The notes under the pieces: model-generated | The model's database searches: none | What the model saw: the letters and a program-made list of their open reading frames with translations, nothing else | What the model was told of the DNA's origin: nothing | In this document: positions 50,022 to 63,758 of the stretch, in pieces | Position numbering within the stretch: position 1 is the first letter of the stretch | Layout: each line of letters opens with the position of its first letter | DNA from: Mesaphorura yosii | Lineage: Eukaryota; Arthropoda; Collembola; Poduromorpha; Tullbergiidae | NCBI GenBank assembly: GCA_009869945.1 | Contig: WIXG01000107.1 | Span: 153,972-217,971 of the forward strand | DNA: 64,000 nt | Direction of reading: 5' to 3' | Made by a program: the position numbers and the translations under genes

Positions 50022-52175
50022 ATGGGAGATTCGCTGTACAAACAAAATTTGTCCGAGTGGGTATTTGACGAGAAGAAGTTGGTAAGGAAAGAGTGTTATA
50101 AGGAGTTGATCTACTCAAAACCGCTTTGAAAGAGAATATGCGCCTTCAGAGTTTGATCTTTTTCTTCTGTCTTAGATCACTTACCACTACTTAAGTGTTA
50201 CGTTGGGGGTACATGTTAACTTAGCCAAACAGTAAGTAAAATAGTCGAAACTATTTTGACATCATCTTCGGGTGATTTTGCTTGTTTTTGCACTCCAGCA
50301 CAATGTTTAAAGCAGGTGCGTTAATCGATGTCGTTTTCTCGTTTTATACAGAATGCTGTATGAATTTTATCAAGAACAACTTTCAAAGCACGCGAGAGGA
50401 AGCCTGGAAACCCTATTTTATGTTTCTGGAACCCAGCGAATTCAAGAAAATGAAGATGGTCGAACGGACGCTCCCACAGCTTACACTTCTGCACTGTGCG
50501 CAGCGGACAAATTAGATGATTTGAAAAATAAGCTTTCCAAAATTTATTCCGTCCACATATATTCAGTTAAGCACTCCAAATCTAAAGTAACTTTAGAAGA
50601 AGCGATCAGCGAAACGTTGGAACTATCGAATGAGGGTCGGGCTGGTCCAGAGTAAGCGTAAAATTAACAGCCAAAGCTCTTTTCTAAAGCCTACGCCAAT
50701 TCAACTCAAATCTTCCCCTTTTATTTAGATTTGGTCCGTTCAAACTAATTAAACCACAAAACATTGATTCGCAAGCTGGTATAAAAAATAGCACCTCAAA
50801 GAGTGGAGGAGTGGAATTCAAAACTCGTGATATCAAGACTACAAAATCTGAACCTGAGCCGGTGGCAAGTATAAATATCAAGAAGGAGGTGCCGACAACG
50901 AAGAGACCGAGTACGGAAAAACCAGTAGACAAACCCGAGAAAGAACTTAAAACAACTAAGAAAAGTACAGGTTCAAAGGAAACTACTAAGGAAGGTGGCA
51001 AAGACAGGCTCAAGAACATGTTCGCTGCTGCTGCTGCGAAACCAAGGGAAATTAAACGAGAAAAAGAGCCACAGGTCGCGGAAGCAAAGAATGGTAAGAT
51101 CGACACAATAACGTTGGCGTTGAACGCGTTTATAATGTGCCCTGGTTCTGTGGTTCTGCAGTTTCAAAGGGGAATGACGTCTCAAGGAAACGACCTATAA
51201 AATCAGACTCGAGATCATCTAATTCGAAGCAAATAAGTAACTCGAGACAGAGGCCAGAAATGGCACAAAGAAGAAGAATTAAAGTTTTGACTTCATCAGA
51301 TGAAAGCGATTCAAACTCAAATCCTAATGAAGATAGTGATGAAGGTAAGTCTTTGACGTTGAGTTAGTATATTTGGGAAATGACGAGGTTCCTTCGTCAT
51401 ATGTGATGTTACCACGAATTTTCACTCAGCGGAATTTCATCCTTTTACTTTAAAGAATTGGATTCTGAGTCACCGATTCCAAAGCGACGACAAATACAGT
51501 CAGATACTGAAAGCGAAAGCGAAGACTTTCAAGAATTACACCCTCCAAGAAGTTCAGAGATACCTGAAAAGCCTGCATTGCCTCCGTCTCCGTCTAAACC
51601 TGGAAGAAAACGTGTTACGAAAACAGTGACTAAACGAGTTGTTGATGAAGACGGGTACACTGGTAAGGAATCTTGGAACTTATGTGTATTTTCGTTGCCT
51701 CCTACCTCATATGCGTTGGAGAAGAGGAAGTTGTGACGCAGCTGACATGGCTGACGTGCTACTTAATATAATAGAAGTACAAAATGACGTACGAAGTACG
51801 CATTCACGCCAACTATTGAGTTTCTTGACCTTTGGAACGTTCAAAGTTGATTTTCCATTCATTATGGAGTTATGTTTCCTGTTTTTAATTCATTACCTTT
51901 GTTATTTGTTTACAGTTGTGAAGAAGGAGCAAGTCGTTGTATCCGAATCTGAATCTGATTCAGAAGGAAAGAAAGTACACGCTCCTGAGAAGAATTTGAA
52001 AGTTGAGGCGACTGTATCAAAGGCTGCTGTAAATTCAAAACCGAGCGACAACAATAGGACGAAAACAACGGAGGCGACCGCGACACCCACACCCAAAAGA
52101 TCTAATAGCAGCCAAAGTTTGAATGGCAAGTCGAAGCAGGCGAGCATCACCTCATTCTTCCAAAAGAAAGCGTAG
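50022..52175 (+). CDS. POLD3: DNA polymerase delta subunit 3 (p66)
   Basis: Accessory subunit of replicative polymerase delta that binds the B subunit (POLD2) and PCNA. Exons: 50022-50081, 50176-50231, 50352-50651, 50729-51093, 51162-51344, 51456-51662, 51916-52175; 476 aa (human 466). The short first exon, MGDSLYKQNLSEWVFDEKKL, joins ITYHYLSVTLGVHVNLAKQ and MLYEFYQEQ, matching the POLD3 N-terminal winged-helix region; the IYSVHIYSV block ends it. Then comes a disordered Lys/Ser/Glu-rich region with DRLKNMFAAAAAKPRE, Ser-Asp-Glu clusters (possible CK2 sites), the conserved VTKRVVDEDGYT and, at the extreme C-terminus, a PIP box QASITSFFQKKA. The PIP box is the clearest functional signature. 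Confidence 0.93.
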
Positions 52176-52488
52176 ACAACTGACGAACAAGGATCTTCGT
52201 TCTACAATTCTGTGAATCTTCTTTTGTTTTGTATTCGCTTTTAAACCTGAAACTGATACCCTTTCACAAACAACGCAAATGAGACGTCAAGTTCATTCTA
52301 ATTAGTAATATCGGGTTAAAATTAGCACACACAACCTTGAACCTCAGTTTTCATTTATATAGACACGTGTGTTACAGCGAAGGATTCTACTGTTGTGCTA
52401 ATTTTTGATGGCTACCCGTTTCCCATTTCCATTTTCCAGTGAAGAATCTTGTACAGCGTCAACTTAATTGGAAAGTTGAAATATTACT

Positions 52489-52508
52489 AATAAATACACA
52501 CAAATAAA
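52489..52508 (+). terminator. Tandem poly(A) signals of POLD3
   Basis: AATAAA at 52489-52494 and again at 52503-52508, about 315-330 nt after the POLD3 stop. Confidence 0.6.
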
Positions 52509-52534
52509 ACAGTCAACTTATGGAAATTGTGGAT

Positions 52535-52540
52535 TTTATT
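52535..52540 (-). terminator. Poly(A) signal of the chordin-like gene
   Basis: TTTATT on the plus strand (AATAAA on the gene strand), about 550 nt after the chordin-like stop and only 27 bp beyond the last POLD3 signal, so the two transcripts probably overlap at their 3' ends. Confidence 0.5.
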
Positions 52541-53086
52541 GTTTTGTGGCAAAAGCAGCAATGTCTTAGTCCAGGTTGAGGGTTCTCTATTCGTCTAGTC
52601 TATTATCAACGACACATATCTGTCTGGTGGTGAAAAGAATATGAATAACAAGTTCATTCTAACACTTCATTACTGTCGCGTATCTTAACCTTAGACTACT
52701 GAAATGCGATACAAATACAAAAGCGGTTGCCCGGTTAAGAATAAAATCAAGCTTTCAAGATTGAGTGGAATTTCAGGTTTAAGTTCAGTTCATACACAAC
52801 ACCTACACTTTTGCTGTAACATCTTTCTATACAATTGACACGTGTCATGTAGAAAATCTAAAATTGCAAAACGGAAAGGTTTCGATTTAGCTAAAAAATA
52901 ATAAAATAAAATTTCTGTATTAAATTAAGAAGCAAGTAGCCTGCCTGCGTATTGAGAGATTCCTGTGTGAATGCTCACATAACTAAACAAATGAGGTGTG
53001 TCCTTGTCCTTATCATAGTATTGGTAAAAACTAATTATTGTGCAAACTAAAGTCCGAGATTATTCTAAGGTGCGGTGATGACACGC

Positions 53087-56000
53087 TCATGAAACAGACA
53101 TTGTTGTCTGGCAATCACTCGATGCAACCGCAGGGATCGTTCTAAGCTGATGATTCTCATGCTGCAGCGGGATGTACAACGTTTCTCCAATTTTTTCTCC
53201 CTTCTGGTGAACTTCTCTACGTTTTCTAAGACGAAACAGTTAGAGACATGTCAGACAATAAATATTGAGAGGAACAAATGCGTAATTTACATAATTCAAT
53301 GTTTTCTCACGCACTTTCGTTAGTAGCTCCCAGTAAGACGAATGCTTGTCGATTCCTCAACGTATCAAACTGTGCCACTGATAAATAGTCTGTGGTGAAT
53401 GCGTTAATGTTGCCATTATTAAGAGTCCATTCATGAAGTTCTACTTGTATGTCTGCGTTGCTGGTTTTCGTTGGTTTGAGGAACGCGAATTCAATAAATT
53501 CTGTGCCGTTCGTACCAGTACCTTGAGATTTATAAGCAGCCAGGTCTTGTTTCGCGGACACGCACATCAGTGATCCCTCTGAACCGAAAGGAAAAAAAGA
53601 AGTAATACATTAAACTGTGAACATAAAGGGCAGTTGGAAAGTTCTGTAGTTGAAACTGAAAGACGAACCAGGAACAACGATCTGATCCTTCTCGGTGGTG
53701 CAAATTGGGCAACAATGTCCTTCAACCTTGATTGGCTTAGAGCAAGAGAGTTCTCGCTTGTGTGGACATTTCAGCCGATTACACTCAATTTGTCCGTCAT
53801 TACATTTGCAGATAACGCATTCCATGGGACCGAGCGGACCGATGACTGGATGCCAAGTTGAATCATGCATGTAAAATCTAAAAGTAGGAAGGGTAAATTA
53901 GCTTCACTGCTGTTTGCAGTTTATGTGCATGATTAATTTCAAGTTTAGCCACTACCGTCCCGCTGAAATGCAATCTTCAGGCGGCTGTTTCACCAAATCG
54001 TTGCCTCCTTTAACAATTGTGTTGCCCGCACTTCCATCGCGGAAACTGACTGAGCTCTCAACGTGTTGCCGTGAAATGAAGTTGGATGTTGATGTTCCGG
54101 ACGACATGCCTTGGCCTTTGTGGTTGTTTGTGTTGGGACCTTTGGCGCTGACGAAGCTTGGTGTGTAGCCAACCCTTTGCGCTCCATTTACATTAGAAAC
54201 TGACATTGTGGGCCTTCGCATAAAGTTGACCCTTTCTTCCGGTGGTTTCTGGGGCAGAAGTTTTGGGTTCTTGGCTTGGGAAGCTGAAACGAAGAAAAAT
54301 CGAAATAATAAATGATGACGTGCTTCCAGGCTGGTCTCACGATGATGTCACGTGTGCGCGCAAAAATGATAGGGAGCTACAGATACCTCTGTCAGTGAGT
54401 TTCTTTCAGCTGTACAGGAATTCCAAATGAATGAACACTGATTGAATCTAAATGGTAACGAGAGCGCGTAGGTTTGACACATCCACAGCCTTTAAAAGAA
54501 ACAACCCGAACAAGACTGTTGGCTAACAAGGCGCCAAGCTATTGTTGGATCTCGTTGGTGTCTCGGCATGACATACAATCCGCACAAACAATCAGCTAAT
54601 GCGAAGTGGAGATTCTCACGAGCAAAAGCCAAAAGGAATGGCACACAATACGAAAGCGGAGGTGGAGAAAGCACTGATGCTTTGCTTTTGTTTTGCCCTC
54701 GTTCCCTCATACTCCCAATTATTACTGAATTCTTGCGGCGTGGGGACAGAAAAAGTGCTTCTTGACGTAAAAGTACTCTCCCGTCTTGTTATCTTAGTGA
54801 TGACGACGTTTGTGGAACTTTATTTTTAGTCTATGCCCTTGAATCCGATATAAAACTAGAACTTCAAATGTAATCATTCAGGCAAGACATAACCAGAAAA
54901 CGAAACGGAAGCCGCAACATGTTGGTTACGAAACGGAGCTGGTAATCGAGATTCGATCGTTCGATAATTGCTGCAACTGTTGAAAATGCTTGTAACACAT
55001 TCATTGACGAATGGCCAGATTATGCTAATGATGTGTTTGAAGTTTCGATCGTTAGACCATTTTATCAGTCAGGCGGTCAAGACTCATCACTCGATTAACC
55101 TTCCTTGATGATCAGCCCTCTGCTTTTAGTGTTTTGAGGCTAAACAACAGGAAATGCGTGTAGCCATGATCCATGATCGACAAGGTTCACTTGCCTCACT
55201 TTAATCGTGCTGTCCGAGTGTTGGAAAGTATGGACTGTAAGCTTGCACATCCACATCCTACTCGTTTTGTCTGCTTAACGTCCCCGAAGACACGACCTTC
55301 TAATCTAATCATGTTTGCAGCTTCAATTGGCGACAGTTCGCCCTTGTTGACACCCACGCACTGAAACCCAATTTCCCATTCGCCCTTGCGTTCATTCAAG
55401 CAAAACTAATTAGGCTGCCCTACCTCAGAATTAGAACGTAGACTTCAAACTGGGCAAAAAGTAATCGTCATTCTTAAACAATGGCGTAAAACCTGACCTA
55501 ATCATTCATTTCATAGCACGACCTTCCCAAAAACAAACCTAATGAATGGTTCCGAGGTTCGAACCTGGCATTCAGCAATAGCGATTAATTTTGGGGGGAA
55601 GATGGGTTGAAGATATCCACGGTCCGATGCGTAGGCCGCTCAGGATCGATATGTTGGTCTTTTTCTGCAGTGAACGTGGATGGATAGAGTGAGTTTGGAA
55701 TCGCAAATGATAATTGTGAAGAATAGAAGATAAAGATCCCCAATTTATGGCAGCGCAATGTAGCAACGGGTGTTCTGTTATTTCCTAATTAGCACCACCA
55801 CGATTTGGTCATTCAATTGTCAATTCCAAACCTACGTGTTTTATAATTAATCACAGCCGTTGTTCAGGAGTACACACGGCGAATTTAACCATAGCCTATC
55901 CAACATCCTTTCAATTGTATGAAAGACAAACTTGGCATTGACCTCTGCGTGTGCGTCATCGTAAGAATCTGTGAATCTCGAGACATAAACAATAATCGAA

Positions 56001-59000
56001 CTCACATTCATAGAATGTGCGAAAGGAAAATGAAAGATCCCATTCTTTCTTGGCAATGGTTGTTCCTGACCTATCTTAAACCTACGCCAAACCCAATTGC
56101 ATTGTGGCGAAACGAAGCATTCTAGTCGAATGTGATCAATATTTGAGTTTGCGTGTCCTTTCTCCGTTGCAGTAAGTGGAGAATTTATGTTCAGATGTCA
56201 TACGCAGTGGAAAAGGCAAAAGAGCATGATGCAAGTTAAATAATTAGTCCCGTCTTATGCGATATTACAACATGTACGGTCCAAGATATGGTATTTGCTT
56301 CAAACCAGCAATATCCGACTTTCACCAAGTGGAGCCTAACGCTCTGCAACTAATTATACTAATGTGCTGCTAATGGATTTGGATATTGACGTGGGTGAGC
56401 TGCGTGAAACCAGGGCTTGAGTGAGGAGTAAGGCGTCACAAGACACGACGCGACGCAAAGAAAGTGTTTGTGCTTGTCACAACCGGAAGCTGGCATAAAA
56501 CATTTAAGGGAAAGTATTGTGTGCCTGTTTTGTGTTTAAGAAACACCCACACAAATCGAAGAGAACTACAAAAAGAGAAATTATAAATTATGAATTCTAG
56601 TCAATAGGCAAACAAATTTCCAGACAAAACAACTTCTTAAAAAGTGAGCAAGAGTATACGTCATTCAACTTCTATATTCTGACATGACTAACGAGTTCTT
56701 CAAGCAAAATTCACGCACCACACAGTAAGGGAAACGAAGACGAGGTTCTGCTTGCTGCGTTATGTGTAGTGCGTAACTTGTGATTTGTAGTCTCTTAGCT
56801 ACTTCAAGCTCATTTGTCCTACTCAAGCAATGTTCCATACTGAGAAAGTGTGTTGAAGAAAAACGTCCCAAAGCAGTAGAGGTTAATATATTGTCGTATT
56901 TATCCACTTTCTATTCGGAATACTGAACTACACGCTAGCACACACGTGTACGACATGACATTGGAATTCATTGCAATATTCATGGCACGTGCAACTTCAA
57001 GATTTGAGTGGATTACATCCCAGGCAGCAAATATATCGAATTCAATTCGAGCTTGTCTTTTCCGCTCGCGATTCATTACAAATGCGTATTTTGCGAGGCA
57101 GTTTCCAGCTGTCCTGACCCTTCCTTTCTGCCCAGAATAAGCATCTGCAATTTCTACAGGAAATGAACTTCAAAACTTGAATCATGAAAGAGCAATTGTA
57201 TTCGCCCTTACTTTTCTCGCATGGCCTTATACGAAGCTATTAACGCAAAAATGATTACTAATACCTGTAAGCACATGCAGCCCGAATCTCACAAAGGGTC
57301 ATTACGTAGTTTGTCAATCAGTAACTTGAAAAGGCATTGAAAAATGCATCTCCTATAAGCGTTGGACAATAGAGCTAATGAACAATGTTAAAAATGAAAT
57401 ACATCATCGAAACTACCGCAGCAGGTCATTACAGAGAAAGTCTTAATCGAGAAGCCAAAACCGAGAAAAACCTGAACTGCGACGGGCATAAATCGAGAAA
57501 GGCATGAACAGCGAAAAACATCTTCATAACTCTTTGCTTGTTTATTTACCTTCAATAATTTTCTACTCGTCTCATTTGGGAAATATTTGCATCAGATGAT
57601 AACCCTTTCACATTCTTTTTGTCATGCAGCCTGTAATTTTAGCATCAGACTACTCATTGTAGACGGTTTTCTTATTGTTTGGTGCCGATCATTCCTTCTG
57701 GAAATACAGACGTCCTGAAACAAGAACAGAACCACACTGAATTCCACTGAAGTCAATCGGCGGCAGGTTCCCAACTGCCGGCTGGACGCCTCAAATATCG
57801 TGACCTAGAGAGAAGACTGAATAACTTGACAAGTTCGGTACCATTTCAACAACAGACTATCTGACTAGAATCCCGCATTATCTTTCGTTACAGCTTGTCA
57901 TGTTGTGTTCTTACTACTTTGTTGTGAAGTTTGCATTAATGCATTTGTCCATTCCGTTTTCAAGCTTCTCGCTGTTCATGCCTTTCTCGATTCATGCCCG
58001 TCGCAGTTCTGGTTTTTCTCGGTTAAGACTTTCTCGGTAATGACATGGAAACGAAACCACAAGTACGCCTGCGTCATACCAGCGACATTATTACGGTTAT
58101 TCTATGATGGTACGATGCTTGTGAATTTTGCCGCAATGATAACCGCTGATGTTGTTTATCCCATCAACGTCTCCGTTGACCTTTCCCAACCTTTAACACT
58201 ATCACGTCATACAAGCCAGTTTTGCATAAAAATTCTATATCGTGGTGAAAGGTACCATCCTTTTCACTTCGTCGAGGATTTTTTCGTACACACGCGAAGT
58301 AAAAAAGAAATATAATCACAACAGGAACACGCATGAATCGTTCAAAGCCAATGACAGTTGACTCCTTCAAAGAACTGAGTCTTGTCTCGCAAAGTTGTGT
58401 ACAACACTGATCCATGATCATTTACGTAAGGTAAACAACATAAAGACCACATCCAAAGCTTGAGGCCAAGATGGAATTCATCGCCACAATTTTGCGTGAG
58501 CGTAAAGAAGGTCAAATCGTATCCGACAAACAACCTAACTCTTGTCATTGTTCTTTTGTTCAAATGATTTATGATTTTTGATGACGGCTGCAGCTGAAGC
58601 ACGGCAACAGAAAATCAGAAATACTCTGCTTTCAGCTTGCGCCTGAGTTCAGCTGCGTTCATGCATTTGTATTTGGTGGCATGATTGTTAAATGATGAGT
58701 CGAAAGCACATCACGCAAAAGCAATAGGCAAAGTTGAGGTGTACCGCGAAGGCGTGGGAGTAGTGAACGGCTGGAGATAAGAGTTTACATTATACGGATT
58801 ATAAAAAATGTATAAAATATCGCCAAATGATAATGAAAAGGATGAGTCGACAATTGAGTCTGGTGAAAACCGTTCCGTCTGCTAGACGTTAAGTAGCATC
58901 CATTCTTTAGAGTTTATTGCGACACAGTTCAGAGAACTCGACTTTCGCAGCATTAGTTTGGGTGGCTGCCCGCCTGCGCTGCTAGTATTAAGAAGTGTAC

Positions 59001-61657
59001 ATTGGGTATGCTGACTTCATGGTGATGATCCGGTGAGTAGTAACGGGCAATGCTTCACGTTCGCGTAGACAATATTCGTATACGTACTGAGTTCAGGTCG
59101 TGCCCAACTGGAATCGACAGTTCACATGGACAAGAGCAATGCCAGTGCGTGGGTGGGTGGCCATGGTGAACCTTAAATCTGCGTTTCGTATTTCTAATAC
59201 TCTGCTTACAGTAGGACTTTTCCCACGAATTCGCATTTGCACAGCTTTCAATAACCTATCACTTTCGACTTTCACTGTGCGAACCAGTAAGCACTCCATC
59301 ACGCTCTCTGCTTTCATTTTCTATTTTATTGCTACTGAACGGCGACTCCCCCGCCAAGCCAACTGCAACGCGCGTTCAGCTCTCCTCGTCGTGAGATAAG
59401 ACACTTTAGCAAATGAGTCATGTCATCTTTGCTCGTAAAAGGCAGTTGAGACTTTATTCAGCATCTCTGCTTTATTGCTTCTAACCTTCACCCAGGATTT
59501 GACTATGCAATGGCCCTGTCAGACGTGTCGGTGTCAGATTTCTCATAATTCTTTTGTCGAATCATTGCCCCTACCACCGCTGCCGCAATTTCACTACTTT
59601 ATGCGAAGAAGTTAAGACGATTTGTACTTTAATAGATTCTCACACCCACGCGTAAAACAATCATAAAACGAGGCGTGTGTTGTTAATACATCCCCAGGAT
59701 ATTAACGCTCATATTTCAACTGCTTAACGTGCGAATGCGAGATGTAATTAATTCCGATGAATGAAGACTAGTTGGCAGTTGAAAATGTAATGGCAATCTT
59801 CTTATGGAAAAGTCAAGAAAGGAAGAGAAAGTTCAAGGGTTTATGACTTGCATATGAACTGAATCATACGACTCGTGCATTCCAAATATAAAAATGTTGT
59901 CCCGCTTGACGGCTTTTTCCTGGAAAACCGTATTAAATGTGACTTGAGGGTCATAAAATTATTCTTGATGCGATTACACATTGCACGGAACATCGTCTAT
60001 CATCTTTATGAATTCCAAAAATACAGGCGACAATACACAGGCATCAGATTGAAAGGAATTAAGTGCCTTTTCACTGCAGCGAGTGACTTGGTTTTAAGAC
60101 TGCAGAAAAGCCCCTCGTTTCGTTGAGGAGAGAACGTAACTTAATTGCGCAAAAAACCATTCTTAAACATCAAAGAGTTGCGACACGATCTTTTCCCAAA
60201 AGTAGAATAGCAACCATTTCTGTTATATGTTAAGCCATGGCGGCACTTTTTTTTTGCATCATAAGGTCGTAGTTGCATAAGCGCTTTCAAATATAGCACT
60301 TCAATTACCTGCACAACGTTGACAACACGTGGCGCCCACCACTCTGTCAGGAGTGGAAGCATCTGACGATGCTGTGGTGGTGCTCCCGTCGCTGACGGTG
60401 CTGGTACTTGCAAACGTACTGGTGCTTCTTGTAGTCGGCATGGAAGCTTGCCCACTGCAATTGAAACTGGAACACATCTTCATGGCACACAGAACCATTC
60501 CTCCCTGTTTGGTGTAATAAGTAGTGTAAATAAACCAAGAGATAAAGGCCTGAGTACCAACGACAATCAGGTAAAGCGCGTTCATTACGTAGCAGTCTAT
60601 CACACTACCCTAGTGAACCAGTAACAGTCTAGCATAGGATATAAGTATCGGACATTGATGATGTCGGTCCATGTTTATGAATACAAAGTCGAAAGTTAGA
60701 GGAAACAAGACAGCAGCATTACTTTGGACCTTGGTCCGAAAGTGACGGAGTTCAGATTTTCCTTCCACTACTGGCACAAATGACCATGGCTAAGTCAAGA
60801 ACCTTCCGTTATAATGCATGCCAAGCAAGCAATCGTTCCGCTCAACTCCTGTTTATGGATCGCCGGGTTTATTACCTGACACTGACACTGCATACACTGA
60901 TCTGGCGATGCGATTGGTAAGCCAGTAACGTTGGTGGTAAACGTATCACCGTCACGATAAATTTTTCCTGGAACAACAGAAAAACAAGCCAGTTCTCTTG
61001 AACCATTTCGTCCATGGCGTATACCTTAAAACATGACATCCTATGACCAAAAGTAATTTTACCTTGATGGAAACAGGAGACAAACTCCGAGTTCTCAGCG
61101 CCAATTCCGTCCTCGTCATCTTCGTCCATCTCTTCTTCAGAATCCAGTATTCCACCGAGTATTGCGAATGGTGAACTATCGCCATTTCCGGTACTGCGGC
61201 CAAAACCATTGCCATTGCCGGTACTCGTACCCAAATTAAGCTTTGGAGAATTCATTTGATTGCTGCTGGTGCCACTACCCAGAAACCTTGAGTCGTCGGC
61301 TGAGTTTGATGCTTGTTGATCAGCGGTCGACGTGAAAGACGCATCTTCGGGGCAATTTTTGCAGCAAGGATGTGCGTTGTTCGTGTTCTCACCCGGCTTT
61401 GGGCAGCTCATGGGACACTCTTCCTTTGTGCAATTCATGCGTCCGTTCTAATTAAATAGAATCGAGTTAATATTCGAACTGACGCACAAGAACACGGGGT
61501 TGCATAAGAGGACTTACCGCAAGACATGCGCAACGTACGCAGTGGCCAGATGCTGGGGAATTTGAGGATGGGTACCAAATTTCGCCAGGCGAGTATTCAC
61601 TGTTGCGGAACAAGCACGAACCTTTCCCGGTTCGATTTTCAGGGTTATTCAGGGTAG
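53087..61657 (-). CDS. CHRDL: Chordin-like protein (CHRDL1/2 type), 5' end not found
   Basis: Secreted von Willebrand factor C (VWC) protein of the family that binds BMPs outside the cell. Exons on the minus strand: 61657-61518, 61447-61063, 60967-60876, 60504-60309, 54283-53956, 53877-53669, 53578-53311, 53225-53087; about 585 aa seen. VWC1 (CLFRNSEYSPGEIWYP ... CVRCACLANGRMNC ... CCKNCPED), an acidic spacer (EEEMDEDDEDG), VWC2 (CFHQGKIYRDGD ... CMQCQCQ, then a Ser/Thr-rich insert before CCQRC), a spacer, VWC3 (STWHPVIGPLGPMECVICKC ... CCPIC), then the CHRDL C-terminal block with VELHEWTLNNGNINAF. The order VWC-VWC-spacer-VWC-tail matches vertebrate CHRDL1/2. The first visible exon starts in phase 1, so a signal-peptide exon must lie upstream, beyond 61657. 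Confidence 0.88.
54284..60308 (-). other. 6.0-kb intron of the chordin-like gene
   Basis: Lies between the exon ending CCQRCAG and the exon starting SQAKNPKLLPQ. No supported gene on either strand. A ggttcgaacc match near 55556 looks like a tRNA B-box, but no tRNA fold forms around it. Confidence 0.7.
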
Positions 61658-63758
61658 CTAAAATACGAAAGATGGATTTAAATTTTGTGAAAAGCCAAAA
61701 ACCTAATGTCTGTCAAGTTTGTTCACCCTGAATGGGAAGTGACAAGTTATGTGTTAAGATTTGCTAGGTTACTGTCTCAGCCGTAAAGTCAGTTCAAATT
61801 TGTATTTACGTATATTCTGAAGAATTTCTGGAAACTTTGGCAGACTGGGATGGTCTCAAGGAGAAGGAGCCCTGGACGAGAATTTGTGCTTCGTGGTTCT
61901 GACTTGGCATAAACTCTGGCTGACATGAATGCCGACGGCCGACGTCATGGGATTAATGCATGGTTTGGCCTCGTAAAATGAGGCACATGAAATGCTTCTT
62001 CAGGACTGCTTTGCAAATGCGCTTAACAAGACAGGACGACTGCATTCCCTGCATAGACATGTCGCAAAAAGCAGTCATGCAGTCAAGTCAGCTGATTCAA
62101 ACACGAAGGAAGTGCACATGTGCACGGTTCAATACAGTCACGTAGTGTTCATGGGTCTAACACTTTTTTGCAATAAGAATGATGACAGTGGCACCGGATA
62201 TTCTTGGCATTTCGGAGGACGACTGCTATTTCTGTCATACAACTTCCGATGCGAAGAGTTGTCCCATTTTGTCTCAAGTTAAAATTTTAGCCCACACATA
62301 ATGCTCAGCCATATTTGAAGAAGGGTGGTTGGCAACTGACATTTGTCGACGGAAAGAAAGCATTAACCGCACAACTACGGTTTCGTTTTTGGTGCAAGTG
62401 AAAGTAAGAAAAGTTGAAATTATGATGAGATTTAATAAGATGAGTACACACGCCGCTTTTGAAATGTTATATTCCAAAATTCGGTAGTCTGTATTCTGTC
62501 TACACCTGAAGAAAGGTGAAATGGTCACCCGAAAGCTTGTGTGTTAAATATTTCATTACAAACGAAAGACATTAGTACATCTTCAAGCATATGAAACATT
62601 CTTTTTAAGCGGTGCATCGGGATGATTGGTATAACAACGCTTTACTTTTTCAATACAACGAATCATTGTTATCTCATTCTTGGCGACACCGCCACTTGAT
62701 CGTTCCTCGCCTTCGCCTCGGACGCTCTCGCTTACGGTACCGCATGATCTATTTTGCTTGCTAATATATGTCTGCTTAATAAACGTGACTTCATCAAATT
62801 TTCGTTTATATTACCCGACTTATATAAATCCATAACTTGTTACCAGCTACCAACAGGCAAAACACGAATCAATTTGATTCTCATCCAATCGACATGCAGA
62901 GCAAAATACGAAACTAAACATAAGCAACCACTGGCATGAGGTCTACAAAAGTTCGTGCTTACAGTCTGACTTTGTTCAACCCATCGTGCCTCTGCAGCCA
63001 AATTAGCATGAAGAGATAATCATGGTTCTAACTAAATCCGGCAGTGTGGTCCGTGAATCAATCAGATGAACTTGGTACCGAATCATACTTTAGCAATTTT
63101 ATCATGATTTAGAATTCGACCCGGCAACAAGTAACACACAGCATACAAAGATTTTATCAAGGGTGGGACATCAGCAAGATTAAACCATGCTAGCACCATT
63201 GCGCACAACAGCGTATGCATGCAAAAACACAAACCGACGTTTACATTCCTAGCTAAATCAAGCCACGTATCTATGAGCGAAGACCATTGGTGCCTAGCCA
63301 ACACGGATCAAAACATATACCATTTGCCACTGAAAATTACTCCAAAACCATGAGTACCGAGGAGACGCAATGATGAAACTGTCTCTGGAAATTGAATACA
63401 GCCAAGGGACAATTCTCAAGTATCAACAGCAGTTTGCTTCCTCCGCTGGAACCTGAGTTTCATAACTACAAAACTTCCATCTTTGGCCAGGGATAATACC
63501 ATTTCAAGGATGATGCATACTTCTACACGAGCGAATCCTCTTGCTTCCTCGTTTCTGAAATATACTACATTGGGCAGCGACCCGCTCCGACTGTAACATG
63601 CATTTTAAATCATTGATCGCATAGATTATGTCTATGCGATCCTCGATTCGTACACCAAAGACTAAATATGACAGTTGACTACGATAGATACCCAACGACA
63701 GATACTTCATTCACCGTTCAAACGTGCACTTAGCCTGTAAAACGAATGCTGCGTAATA
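61658..63758. other. Upstream intron or flank of the chordin-like gene
   Basis: Probably intronic to the chordin-like gene, because its first visible exon starts mid-codon. A minus-strand ORF start at 63220 (MHTLLCAMVLAWFNLAD) is hydrophobic enough for a signal peptide, but no good phase-1 donor follows it. No other feature could be supported. Confidence 0.35.

Noticed and set aside
50282..50515. ORF overlapping POLD3 exon 3 in another frame
   Set aside because: The POLD3 frame (MLYEFYQEQ) explains this exon with matching splice phase; the other frame is a shadow.
55545..55575. ggttcgaacc, a tRNA B-box-like match
   Set aside because: Flanking bases do not form a T-arm or acceptor stem, and no A-box lies at the right distance.
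63083..63304. Candidate signal-peptide exon for the chordin-like gene (MHTLLCAMVL)
   Set aside because: The required phase-1 donor is absent; the only option (gtcgaa) is a poor donor.
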